A stretch of 64,000 nucleotides of DNA, from NCBI GenBank assembly GCA_910578275.1, contig CAJTPR010000003.1, forward strand, positions 62,001-126,000. Reading direction: 5' to 3'. This DNA comes from an uncultured Bacteroidales bacterium (lineage in GTDB: Bacteria > Bacteroidota > Bacteroidia > Bacteroidales > P3). Positions 45,201 through 53,738 of this stretch are shown one piece after another. The notes beneath the pieces were generated by a model. That model saw nothing but the letters and a program-made list of their open reading frames with translations, did no database searches and was not told where the DNA came from. The position numbers and the translations under genes are program-made. The stretch's first letter is position 1, and each line of letters begins with the position of its first letter.

Positions 45201-47911
45201 GCTTCGTGCCCGTACGCCATTCGTTGGACCTTTTCGTTTCCCCGCTGGGTTCGGGGGTGTTGCTCGGGGCGGGCCGTTATGCCGAAGACACGGAAGTCGC
45301 CGTGCAAGTGGATCCCTCCGGCGGATATGACTTCTTGGGCTGGTATGAGGCCGATACCTTGTATTCCGCCGACTTGTCTTTTTCCCTCCGTCTTTTTGCC
45401 GACAGGTATTTCACGGCCAAATTCAAGGAACGCCGCTTTCCGGTTTCCGTAAAGGCCGAACCGGCGTCCATGGCCGTTTCGTGTTCGGGTTCGGGTGATT
45501 ATCTCTATGCTTACAACGCCAAGTTGCAGGTCGAACCTGTCAGGGGGTACGAGGTGTCCGCCTGGCTGGACGGGAAAGGCGACACCGTAGGCCGGGGCAA
45601 TCCCTGCCTGTATGATGTCTTCGGTGCTGGACAGCTTACGGCGCACATGCGTCCCGCTCCGATGGGCGCGCGTTTCGGGATCGAGCCCGAGGAGGCGGGA
45701 CGGGTCCGTTGCGGGGAAGTCCTCTATGGGCAGAGGGCGGCCGCCACGGCTGTTCCTTCTTACGGTCATGCGTTCTCCTGTTGGAAAAACGCCGCCGGCG
45801 AGATACTGTCCAGGCAGCCCGTGCTTGAATTCATGCCCGTGACGGATACTTCTTTCACGGCCGTCTTCGAACCGTTGAAATACAAGGTCGAGGGCCGCCC
45901 CCGTCATGCCGACAGGGGACGGGTGAAAGGAAGCGGTTCCTACGCGTATGGTTCCACTTGCACGTTGGAAGTGGAACATGACGAACATTATTATTTCGGG
46001 GGTTGGTTCGACAAGGACGGTATCATGTTGAGCCGCCAGCACGGCTGGACTTTCGAGGTGACGGGCCCGGTCGATGTCACGGCGCGGTTCGAACCGCTTC
46101 CCGTGTTCACGTATCTGACGGTCGAACCGGAAAACAGCGGCGCCATACGTTATGCCGGCGGACAGATGCAAGGGGTTGTCAAAGTCCTTTACGGCCAAAG
46201 CATATCGCTCGATGTGGAACCGGCCGAGGGCATGGCGTTCAAGCTTTGGCGTCGTCAGGACACGACCGGGCTTCATGAGGAATGGCAAGACGAGGCCCAT
46301 ACGTTCATTCCGCAGGGCGGCCGCCATGTCACGTTGGTCATGGACACGTTGACTTACGGCCTTGACCTGCAAGTGGATCCGCCGGGAGCGGGACAGGTGC
46401 GCGGAGGCGGTACTTACAAGCATGCCGCCCGCGCCGGTCTGGAAGCCGAACCGGCCGCTCACTATCGTTTTCATGCCTACATGGCCGGCGACCAAGTGCT
46501 TTCTTACGATAGCGCGTATTCGATAAGGATGGATTCTTCGATGTCGGTAAGGGCGTTGTTCCGTCCTGCCGATCACATGGTACGTGTCTTCTCCGCCGAC
46601 CCGGACCGGGGGCAGGTTTCCGGAACGGGGCGTTATGGTCATGGTTCTTTGGCCATGTTGGAGGCCTTTGCCTGGCGGGATAGCCTTGCATTTTCCCATT
46701 GGAGCAGGTCTGCCGACGGCAGCGACGTGTTTTCGTCCGATGCTTCGTTGGAATACCGGGTGTCCGGTGAAGACACGCTCTATGCGTTTTTCGCTCCGGC
46801 CATGCGTGGTCTGACGTTGGAAGCCGAGGGGCATGGTTCGGTCCAAGGCGCGGGACGATACAGGAACGGAAGCCATGTGAAATTGAACGCGTCGGCGGAA
46901 CCGGGCTATCATTTTTCGGCTTGGAAGGAATACGGAATCGAAAAGAGCAGGGAGCCGGAATGGTCCGTTGTCATGGAATCGGATCGCACGTTGCAGGCCG
47001 TTTTCGAACCGGACACGTTCCGGTTGCGCTTGCATGTTCCGCCTCAATCCGGCCTGACCGTGTTCGGCGCGGGTGACTATGCTTGCGGAAGCCGCGTGAA
47101 CGTGTGGACAGGCGATGTGCCTGCTCCGTGCCGTTTCCTCGCCTGGAAAGACGGTGCGGGCGAAGTGGTCTCGGAAGCCCCCGGCTTCGTGTTGACCCTT
47201 GACCGGAATGTCGAGTTGCATGTGGCGCTGGATACGATTCGTCATACGATAGGATTGCGTGCCGAAGGGGAAGGCGAGGTCTCGGGTGCGGGCGAGTATG
47301 TCCACGGAAGCCGGGTCTCGTTGTCGGCGGTTCCGGCAAAGGGATACCGTTTCAAGGCCTGGTACGGCAACGACAAGGTGTTTTGTGAAAGCGCATGCCT
47401 GGATTTCGTCATTCCCGGCGACCTGGATCTCCTGGCCGTCTTCGAAAAGGACGTTGTTCCCGTTCATCCCGTTCCCAATATGGAAAAGGGCGGGGAAATC
47501 ATCGTTTCGGCCGATTCGGATACGGCTTCTTCCGTCACCTTGTCGGCACGTGCGTCCGAGAGCTACCATTTCGTCTATTGGACGTCGGGCGACAGCATCG
47601 TAGGCAGTCAAGAAAATATCGAAGTGGCCAGGTCGGAAGCTTCCCGGATGGTGGCGCATTTTTCGCCGGATACCTATCATCTGCGCTTGGTTTCATCCAC
47701 GCCTGAGGGTTTGAGCGAACTTACCGGTTCGGGTTCTTTCCATGGCGGGGATGAAGCCAGGTTGAAAGCCGTCCCGAGGAAAGGGCATGTGTTCGAGGGT
47801 TGGTTCGAAGCGGGGGCGGAAACGCCCTTGGCGACCGATGCCGAACACGTCTTGACGGTGACGCGAGACATGCGTATTGAAGCCCGGACCCGGGAAATAT
47901 CGACAAAATAG
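42272..47911 (+). CDS. Giant secreted InlB-B-repeat protein with PCMD-like head, no T9SS sorting domain
   Basis: 1879 residues. Signal peptide (KKLFLFLFCLAVLPSAAQ), a PCMD-like head (about 20-250, NHDFESWDDPEPWGWNSSS, ending GDELLVDDVLLVYDP), a second beta-sandwich (about 250-362), then about 20 divergent repeats of roughly 76 residues to the C-terminus. Each repeat follows the pattern G-x-G-x-Y ... GY.F..W.D..G ... D..L.AVF, as in divergent InlB B-repeats (for example YVYGRTVLLRCTPEAGFHFS). The protein ends TVTRDMRIEARTREISTK with no T9SS sorting domain. Its stop is only 12 nt from the next giant gene. Predicted to be extracellular or periplasmic, perhaps adhesive; function unknown. Confidence 0.8.
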   Translation: MKKLFLFLFCLAVLPSAAQVNTFRGTPQAPNHDFESWDDPEPWGWNSSSCFEAGNAASGYKRKQSVWRSMDVRPGSPGRYSAQIKVTKSNWTDISHWLGSAWAQMGTLTTGTLYFKGDAGNASSCIYTNTGDNSKRWAFTGRPDSIVFWAKWAQAGRPADMTLYLHGNSKFEDRNPNGTASGTVIGSAHRKITRGDGNWIRYSVPVSYQTQENPAYMLLSFTAGNNFREVVEGDELLVDDVLLVYDPVLTIDTLTPLTVAYHGNESIEFELPYTFFSGTAAPLDAAAQNKLSLYISDADGSFDHARLLVALAVPGGDNIRHEGRIKVSLPASTTDSDKYRIKLVASNYALESNIIDLDIYKQWYLTILPASGFGQTNAVDKKACRDASRQTALAAANPDCVFLRWEENGRVVEGAEAEYVFNITGDRTLRAVFDTTFTLRFAPATGARGYFANGEIRPQEITLVHGETAKMRADLEIGYCFQGFELDGIAWHGEKPEHDYVAVRGGTVHVLTDSIAYDFAFSVYPDAKLGTITESGDGTYKHFSTVSAQAAAANEYSRFSHWEDTDGNVAGTESLLRLHDISKGGSYRAVFDETFHRVRLSVSNPSDGYALQCAQRKADSSYSAFDLTHVYLRAEPGRGIGFRRWEVKRNGISLADITENPYDLTNNTHLDADYEFHAVFDTLMYHLSLSARNGEAEGEGTYVYGRTVLLRCTPEAGFHFSRWESASGVLGFEDTLRVRIFGDTAITAVCEPDEYLVEIRSNDAVLGRVDKSSGMYAYFTDLELHAMAASGAELRYWVIDGDTLGTEAAYTLKVKGPSVVLAVFSHVRSNVSLHVENGTSGTVHGAGIYEWHSPVEIRAEAFSGYRFDGWRTPQGDTIRRNVIRIGAIEGDTSLQALFSPLFFDLRLQAEGAGQVFVGAPADGQDHAQVGYMEYVEINAVPQAGHEFEGWYDKDGKLLGTYAQDGLAVRGDTVIRGRFVPVRHSLDLFVSPLGSGVLLGAGRYAEDTEVAVQVDPSGGYDFLGWYEADTLYSADLSFSLRLFADRYFTAKFKERRFPVSVKAEPASMAVSCSGSGDYLYAYNAKLQVEPVRGYEVSAWLDGKGDTVGRGNPCLYDVFGAGQLTAHMRPAPMGARFGIEPEEAGRVRCGEVLYGQRAAATAVPSYGHAFSCWKNAAGEILSRQPVLEFMPVTDTSFTAVFEPLKYKVEGRPRHADRGRVKGSGSYAYGSTCTLEVEHDEHYYFGGWFDKDGIMLSRQHGWTFEVTGPVDVTARFEPLPVFTYLTVEPENSGAIRYAGGQMQGVVKVLYGQSISLDVEPAEGMAFKLWRRQDTTGLHEEWQDEAHTFIPQGGRHVTLVMDTLTYGLDLQVDPPGAGQVRGGGTYKHAARAGLEAEPAAHYRFHAYMAGDQVLSYDSAYSIRMDSSMSVRALFRPADHMVRVFSADPDRGQVSGTGRYGHGSLAMLEAFAWRDSLAFSHWSRSADGSDVFSSDASLEYRVSGEDTLYAFFAPAMRGLTLEAEGHGSVQGAGRYRNGSHVKLNASAEPGYHFSAWKEYGIEKSREPEWSVVMESDRTLQAVFEPDTFRLRLHVPPQSGLTVFGAGDYACGSRVNVWTGDVPAPCRFLAWKDGAGEVVSEAPGFVLTLDRNVELHVALDTIRHTIGLRAEGEGEVSGAGEYVHGSRVSLSAVPAKGYRFKAWYGNDKVFCESACLDFVIPGDLDLLAVFEKDVVPVHPVPNMEKGGEIIVSADSDTASSVTLSARASESYHFVYWTSGDSIVGSQENIEVARSEASRMVAHFSPDTYHLRLVSSTPEGLSELTGSGSFHGGDEARLKAVPRKGHVFEGWFEAGAETPLATDAEHVLTVTRDMRIEARTREISTK

Positions 47912-47923
47912 GAGGATAGAAAG

Positions 47924-50900
47924 ATGAAAACAGCATACGGTTCTTTTTTCAAGTCGATGGGCAGGTTCCTGCCGATCCTGTTCTTGTGCGGGGCGGGTGC
48001 CGGCCTCCAGGCCCAGTCGGTGAACGGGACGCAACAGTTGCCGAACCGGGGTTTCGAGGAATACGACGAACTGAATACGGACAAGGTGGAGCCGGCGGGC
48101 TGGAACTCCTTCATGACGGCCAAGTCCTCGGGTGGCCTCGTGGACATGGGCAAGGCCAAGCGGCTGGACCGGTCCGTCGAAAAAAGGCCGGGTTCGGCCG
48201 GCATGTACAGCCTCAAGGCTTTTTCGACCGAGATCATCGGCGTCACCGCCAACGGGAACGTGACCACGGGGCGCGTGAACATGGGCAGTACCAACGCCTC
48301 GGATCCGAGCAATCATAATTTCACGGACCGGGAGTCGGCCGGATTCAACTTGCCGTTCACCGCCATCCCCGATTCGATGGTGGTATGGGTGAAGTACGTA
48401 CCGAAAAACAAGGCCGACAAGGGGCAGTTGAAAGCCGTGCTGCACGGCGATCATGCCACCAAGGATCCGGGCACGAACATGAACGAGGCCGTGGCCGTGG
48501 CCGTCGTCAATCCGGAATCGAACAACGGCGAATGGATACGCTACAGCGTGGCTTTCGACAAGACCGGTTGCGGCAGCAAGGATCCCCGGTACATGCTGGC
48601 GAGCATCACCACCAACAAGGTTTCCGGCGGGGGGGGCGCGGAAATCTACGTGGACGACATCTTGTTCGTCTATGCCCCGGTCATTTCCGTGGGCACGTTG
48701 CCTTCCCATACGTTCAACATGCGCGACGGGGCGGTTTCTTTCGAGATTCCGTTTTTCGTGCAAGGCACGTTGGCCATGAATTCCAATTCGGCGATCCGGA
48801 ACAAGGTCGTGGCGGAACTTTCGGATGCCGCCGGAGACTTTTCCGATCCGGTGGTCATAGGCAGTATCGAGGCTGAAGAAGGCGGCCTCCTTCCGGTCGT
48901 CATTCCTGCCGGCATGCCGTTGGGCGAACACTACAGGATAAGGATGCGTTCCACCGACCGGAACGTGCTGAGCGCGGCCAACGACAAGGACATCGTGCTC
49001 ATGCGCGGATATGACGTGACGGCCGTTACCGCCGGTGGCCAAGGTTCGGTGAGCGGAAGCGGGACTTACATGGAGGGTGCCACGGCCACCGTCACGGCCA
49101 CGCCTTTCACAGGGTATCATTTCGTATGCTGGATGGAAAACGGGCGTCCTGTGGAAGGGGCGCAAGCCGCTTACAGTTTCACGGTGGCGGGCGACCGCCG
49201 CCTGGAGGCCGTTTTCGCCATCAATGCCTACAAGCTGGCTATCGTCACCGAGGGGAACGGGGTGGTACGTACCGTTTCGGGCAGGGATACTTTCCAGCAT
49301 AATGAAAGGGTGAGGCTGGAAGCCGCGCCCGACGCGGGTTATGTCTTCGGCGGATATTATTCGGAAGGCGTATTGCTTTCGCAGAACGAGGTGTATTATT
49401 TCAATATCGTTTCGGACATGACGATTACCGCCGTGTTCGAACGTGGCAGGATCGCGATCAATGCCGATACCAAGCAGCCCCAGTTCGGCAGCGTGAACGG
49501 AAAAGGCTTGTATGAGGCGGGCAGTTCCGTGAAACTGGTAGCCACGCCCATGCCGTTTTGCGATTTCGTGGCATGGATCGAGGGAAAGGACACGGTGAGC
49601 AAGCAGGCCGAGTACGTTTTCACGGCCGACAGCACGCGTACCCTTTGGGCCGTCTTCACGCAGCAATACCATACGGTTTCCGTCCGGCCCAATGTCATGG
49701 GCGCGGGCGTGCTTACCGGCGGCGGACGCTATTCGGCGGCGCAGACCAACACGACCATCGTGTTGAAGGCCGAGCCGAATACGGGTTACGAGTTCCTCTA
49801 TTGGAAATCGGAAAAGGACGATACGGAAACGGAAGACAACCCGTTCACGGTATTGGAAGAGGGGCGGTTGTCGGAAGACCTGGAATATACGGCTTATTTC
49901 GCCGTCGAAGAATACACCATAGCCATGGAAGCCGTTCCGGCGGGAACGGGCACGTTGCAAGGCGCAGGCCGTTACCAGTTCAGGGAGCGGGTGACGCTTC
50001 GCGCCACGCCCCGGGCGGGGTATCGTTTCGTGGCTTGGGTGAGGACCGATCACGGCTTGTCCGATACCGTTCTTGACAATCCGTATGTCTTTCCTATCGA
50101 AGAAGGCAGGAACAGGACATACTTGGCCTTGTTCGAACCGATACGCCACAGGGTGTCCTTGTCGGCCGAACCGGAGGGATACGGTACGGTGCGCGGTGCC
50201 GGTATTTATGCGCATTTCGATACGGCGGTCTTGGAAGCCGAGGCGAATGCCGGTTACGAATTCCGCCACTGGGGCATACGGCGCGGCTTGAAACTGGAAG
50301 TTGTTTCGCAAGAGAATCCCTTGCGGGTTACCGTGGTGGAGGATCTGGAACGCATTGCCGTTTTCGGGGAGCGCAGGAAGAACGTGGAGGCGGTCTGCAT
50401 TCCCTCCCATGCGGGCGTGGTGGACGGTACGGGCCAATATGCTTCGGGAACCTATGCCATCCTGGAAGCCGTTCCGGCTTCCGGCTATCGTTTCTCCCGC
50501 TGGGAGGACGCTGACGGGAACAAGGTCTTCGCCGACAACCGCTTGCATTTGCCGGTAAAAGGCGATACGATCTTGTATGCCCGTTTTTCCCCTTTGCGTC
50601 ATACGTTCACGTTGATGACCGAAGGGGCGTCGCAGGCAGGTCAGGTAAGCATGGACGGAGGTCCTTACGGATCAAGGCACGTCCAGGAAACGTATTTCGG
50701 ACAGACGATAAGGATTTCGGCCATGCCGGTGGCTCCCGGGTATGTGTTCACGCAATGGCGCATGGTTTACACGCAAGACGGACGGCTCAAGGATTCCCTT
50801 TATTCGCGACATGGCGAAGAAACCTATGTGGTGGGCGGCGAGTCACGGCTGGTGGCCTATTTTGTCGAAAACGCCCATCGGATAGAAGCTTCGGTTCATC

Positions 50901-53692
50901 CCCAAGCCTCTTGCGGCAGCGTCCGGAACCAAGGCGCCTATCGCCACCGGCTTTGGATGGAACTGGTGGCCGAACCGGCGCACGGCTATGTTTTCAGTCA
51001 TTGGGCGGACAAGGACGGCGGTGTACTTGCCGAACGGTCGTCCCGATTGCCGGTACAATCGCTCGAAGACGTCTCGGTGCAAGCTTTCTTCGCGCCCGAT
51101 ACCTTGTCGGTGGAAGCGGACGTACGGGGCGGAAGCGCCAACGGCAGCGTCAGGGGTACGGGCAGGTACGTCTACGGAAAGACGGTCACGCTCACGGCCG
51201 AACCCGCCTACGGTCGTGAATTCGACGGCTGGTACGAGGCTTCCGATACCTTGCAGGAACATTGTCTTTCGAAAGACCCGCGATATTCCTTCGAGGTACG
51301 GAAAGACGTGCGCTTGAGGGCGTGTTTCGTTCCGGGGCGGTTCTCGATCGACGTGGACATCGTTCCCGAAGGCACCGGCAGCGTGCGCGGGGCGGGCAGT
51401 TACGCCTACCTTTCGGAAGCCATGCTGCAAGCCGTTCCCGCGGGTGGTTACGCCTTGAAGTATTTCTTGTTGGAAGAGGCCGGCGGCAAATACGATACGT
51501 TGCGGGAACCTTGGGCGGGATTCCGCATGTACCGGAACAAGCATATCATAGCCTGTTTTGAACCCACGCCGTATTTGTTGCAGGTATTTTCTTCCAATAC
51601 GGCGCAAGGTACGGTCGTTTCCTCGCAGGCTTCCTCCTCGGTGGGATATGGTAGCCAAGTGGCGTTGCGGGCCGAACCTCGAGCCGATCACGTGTTCCGT
51701 CAATGGCGCGATGCCTACGGGAGAAGGATTTCACGGACGTCCGAATTCACGCTCGAGGTGCGTTGCGATACGGTGGTCTATGCCGATTTCGCACCGGAGC
51801 CGAAATCTTTCAGGGCGGAGTCGGCAAACGCCTTGCAGGGCTATGTCGAACCTTACGGTAACCGTCCCGTCTACGGAAGCACGGTCCAGGTAAAGGCCGT
51901 TCCCGTCAAGGCTTACGAATTCGATCGCTGGGTCCTGGCCTCCGATACGGGCAAGGTGGTGTCCCGTTCTTCGGTGTTGACGGTTTTCGTGACGCAGGAC
52001 ACGTCTTTCGAGGCGCGCTTCAGGCCGGCTCGCAGGGAAGTCAAGATAGGCGTGAATATCAGGCAGGCGGGCGACGTGCGGTTGAAAATCGTGGAAGCGG
52101 GCGATACGGTGGACAACGGGCGTTATGCCTATATGGCTCGTCGTGCCACGGCCGTGTTGAGAGCCGAACCTTTCGAGAATTACACGTTTTCGGCCTGGGT
52201 CCGTCACGGGCTTCGTCGAGAAGGCGTCACGTTGGGCGAGACGCCGGTACATGCCTTGGAGGTGGAAGACGACATGGAGATAGAGGCCGTCTTCGCGCCG
52301 AAGCTCTATCGGGTCGATGTCCAGGCCAGTCCGGCCGAACTGGGCGTGGTGTACGGCGGGGGGATGTATGAATACGGATCTCCGGTCACGGTCAGGGCGG
52401 AATATGGCGGCGATTACGCCTTCAAGGGCTGGAAGACTTCCGACGGATGGATTTCCGCCACGCCGGAATATGTTTTCACGGTCACCGGGGACACGCTGTT
52501 GACGGCCTGCTTCGATCGTGATTCCGTATTGCTTTCCGTTCATGCCGGTCTCGGCGGCCATGCTTCGGGCGGCGGTGTCTATGCCAAAGGTACGCCGGTC
52601 GTCTTGCAGGCCGAAGCGGCCGACGGCTACGCGTTCGATTCCTGGCATGACGAGGACGGAAACGTCATGGGCAGGCAGAATCCCTATATGGCCACGGCCG
52701 ACGTGCCGATGTCGGTTCATGCCGTGTTTTATCCCTCCGTGTTGCAGTTCTTGACCGAATGCAATGAGGGCGGCACGGTACTTGGCGGCGGCAGCGTGAC
52801 GTTCGGTTCGTCCGTGATGCTGGAAGCCCGTCCCGACCCGGGTTATCGTTTCGTTTGCTGGAAGTCTGAAGACCTCGTGCTCGATTCCCAGCAGGCGGTG
52901 TTGCCCGTATTGGGTGTCAAGGCGGTCGAAAACGTCCGTGTGGCGGCCGTGTTCGAAGCCTTGAAGTTCCTTGTGGAGACGAAGGTGTCTCCCTTGGGTG
53001 CCGGTACGGTCACTGCCGGCGGCACTTTCGACTATGGCGCCAACATAGCCTTCGAGGCGAAGCCGGATGCGGGGCATGTATTCAAGGCCTGGACCTTGGA
53101 CGGAAAGGAAGTGGGAACGGATCCCGTCTTGCGCACGAACGTGACAGGCGATGCCGGATACGTGGCCGTCTTCGCTCCCAGACGATACAATGTCGTGACG
53201 GCGGTCTATCCCGAACGCGGAGGACTGGCTTACGGGGGCGGCTCGTACTACAGGGGCGATACGGCGCATATCGGCCTTTATCTCTACGACAGCGTCTTGT
53301 TCGGGAAATGGAGCGATGCCGATTTCAACCTCAAGAGCGACCGTGCCGGATTTTCGTTCGTCGTTTCCCGTACCGAGATACTTACGGCTACCGTCGACGC
53401 CCCGCCGGTAAAAGATCCGGTCGACACGATTTCCGGCGTCGGGGATGACAAGCTCCTGGTTTATCCCAATCCCCTGCATGGCGACGAGGAACTTCATGTC
53501 AAGGCTACGAAAGGCCTGCTCGGCATACGCGTCTTTTCCGTTTCGGGCAAGCATCTCTTTTACAGGAAATTCTCCGGGAATGACGAACGGGAGGCCCGTT
53601 TGCGGTTGCCGCAGATGCGGGCGGGCTGTTATTTCTATGAAGTCAAGTTCACGGACGGTTCCCGCAAGTTGGGCAAGTTGATAAGATTGTGA
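47924..53692 (+). CDS. Giant T9SS-exported InlB-B-repeat protein with PCMD-like head
   Basis: 1922 residues, a tandem paralogue of the preceding gene. Signal peptide (FLPILFLCGAGAGLQAQ), PCMD-like head (LPNRGFEEYDELNTDK ... GAEIYVDDILFVYAPV), second sandwich to about residue 362, the same offset as in the first protein. About 19 divergent InlB-B-like repeats of roughly 77 residues follow, to about 1824 (for example YVYGKTVTLTAEPAYGREFD). A type A T9SS sorting domain fills about 1843-1922: LLVYPNPLHGDEELHV, FSVSGKHLFYRKF, RAGCYFYEVKFTDGSRKLG. It should be exported and attached at the cell surface. The long open frames on the opposite strand are codon-bias shadows. Confidence 0.85.
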   Translation: MKTAYGSFFKSMGRFLPILFLCGAGAGLQAQSVNGTQQLPNRGFEEYDELNTDKVEPAGWNSFMTAKSSGGLVDMGKAKRLDRSVEKRPGSAGMYSLKAFSTEIIGVTANGNVTTGRVNMGSTNASDPSNHNFTDRESAGFNLPFTAIPDSMVVWVKYVPKNKADKGQLKAVLHGDHATKDPGTNMNEAVAVAVVNPESNNGEWIRYSVAFDKTGCGSKDPRYMLASITTNKVSGGGGAEIYVDDILFVYAPVISVGTLPSHTFNMRDGAVSFEIPFFVQGTLAMNSNSAIRNKVVAELSDAAGDFSDPVVIGSIEAEEGGLLPVVIPAGMPLGEHYRIRMRSTDRNVLSAANDKDIVLMRGYDVTAVTAGGQGSVSGSGTYMEGATATVTATPFTGYHFVCWMENGRPVEGAQAAYSFTVAGDRRLEAVFAINAYKLAIVTEGNGVVRTVSGRDTFQHNERVRLEAAPDAGYVFGGYYSEGVLLSQNEVYYFNIVSDMTITAVFERGRIAINADTKQPQFGSVNGKGLYEAGSSVKLVATPMPFCDFVAWIEGKDTVSKQAEYVFTADSTRTLWAVFTQQYHTVSVRPNVMGAGVLTGGGRYSAAQTNTTIVLKAEPNTGYEFLYWKSEKDDTETEDNPFTVLEEGRLSEDLEYTAYFAVEEYTIAMEAVPAGTGTLQGAGRYQFRERVTLRATPRAGYRFVAWVRTDHGLSDTVLDNPYVFPIEEGRNRTYLALFEPIRHRVSLSAEPEGYGTVRGAGIYAHFDTAVLEAEANAGYEFRHWGIRRGLKLEVVSQENPLRVTVVEDLERIAVFGERRKNVEAVCIPSHAGVVDGTGQYASGTYAILEAVPASGYRFSRWEDADGNKVFADNRLHLPVKGDTILYARFSPLRHTFTLMTEGASQAGQVSMDGGPYGSRHVQETYFGQTIRISAMPVAPGYVFTQWRMVYTQDGRLKDSLYSRHGEETYVVGGESRLVAYFVENAHRIEASVHPQASCGSVRNQGAYRHRLWMELVAEPAHGYVFSHWADKDGGVLAERSSRLPVQSLEDVSVQAFFAPDTLSVEADVRGGSANGSVRGTGRYVYGKTVTLTAEPAYGREFDGWYEASDTLQEHCLSKDPRYSFEVRKDVRLRACFVPGRFSIDVDIVPEGTGSVRGAGSYAYLSEAMLQAVPAGGYALKYFLLEEAGGKYDTLREPWAGFRMYRNKHIIACFEPTPYLLQVFSSNTAQGTVVSSQASSSVGYGSQVALRAEPRADHVFRQWRDAYGRRISRTSEFTLEVRCDTVVYADFAPEPKSFRAESANALQGYVEPYGNRPVYGSTVQVKAVPVKAYEFDRWVLASDTGKVVSRSSVLTVFVTQDTSFEARFRPARREVKIGVNIRQAGDVRLKIVEAGDTVDNGRYAYMARRATAVLRAEPFENYTFSAWVRHGLRREGVTLGETPVHALEVEDDMEIEAVFAPKLYRVDVQASPAELGVVYGGGMYEYGSPVTVRAEYGGDYAFKGWKTSDGWISATPEYVFTVTGDTLLTACFDRDSVLLSVHAGLGGHASGGGVYAKGTPVVLQAEAADGYAFDSWHDEDGNVMGRQNPYMATADVPMSVHAVFYPSVLQFLTECNEGGTVLGGGSVTFGSSVMLEARPDPGYRFVCWKSEDLVLDSQQAVLPVLGVKAVENVRVAAVFEALKFLVETKVSPLGAGTVTAGGTFDYGANIAFEAKPDAGHVFKAWTLDGKEVGTDPVLRTNVTGDAGYVAVFAPRRYNVVTAVYPERGGLAYGGGSYYRGDTAHIGLYLYDSVLFGKWSDADFNLKSDRAGFSFVVSRTEILTATVDAPPVKDPVDTISGVGDDKLLVYPNPLHGDEELHVKATKGLLGIRVFSVSGKHLFYRKFSGNDEREARLRLPQMRAGCYFYEVKFTDGSRKLGKLIRL

Positions 53693-53700
53693 TATATTTG
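53669..53700 (+). promoter_or_regulatory. Promoter for the arginase-fold gene
   Basis: TTG at 53669-53671, a 21-nt spacer, then TATATTTG at 53693-53700, directly after the stop codon of the giant gene. It places transcription start near 53707, 32 nt before ATG 53739. Confidence 0.5.
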
Positions 53701-53738
53701 CGATGCCCTGACGTGAGGATGGTTTCGCGCCGGGGCGC

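Noticed and set aside
42239..47680. A 1813-codon open frame on the minus strand opposite the first giant gene
   Set aside because: It has no family-like sequence, signal or domain. The plus strand shows clear signal peptide and repeats. Long antisense frames recur opposite GC-rich genes here (also 62-2062, 47693-50602, 51731-53740 and 58592-60724), so it is a codon-bias shadow.
42272..53692. CRISPR-like or satellite DNA repeats in the giant genes
   Set aside because: The periodicity is at protein level (76-77 residues) with strongly diverged nucleotides. There are no identical spaced repeats, and I saw no CRISPR array or cas gene anywhere in the window.
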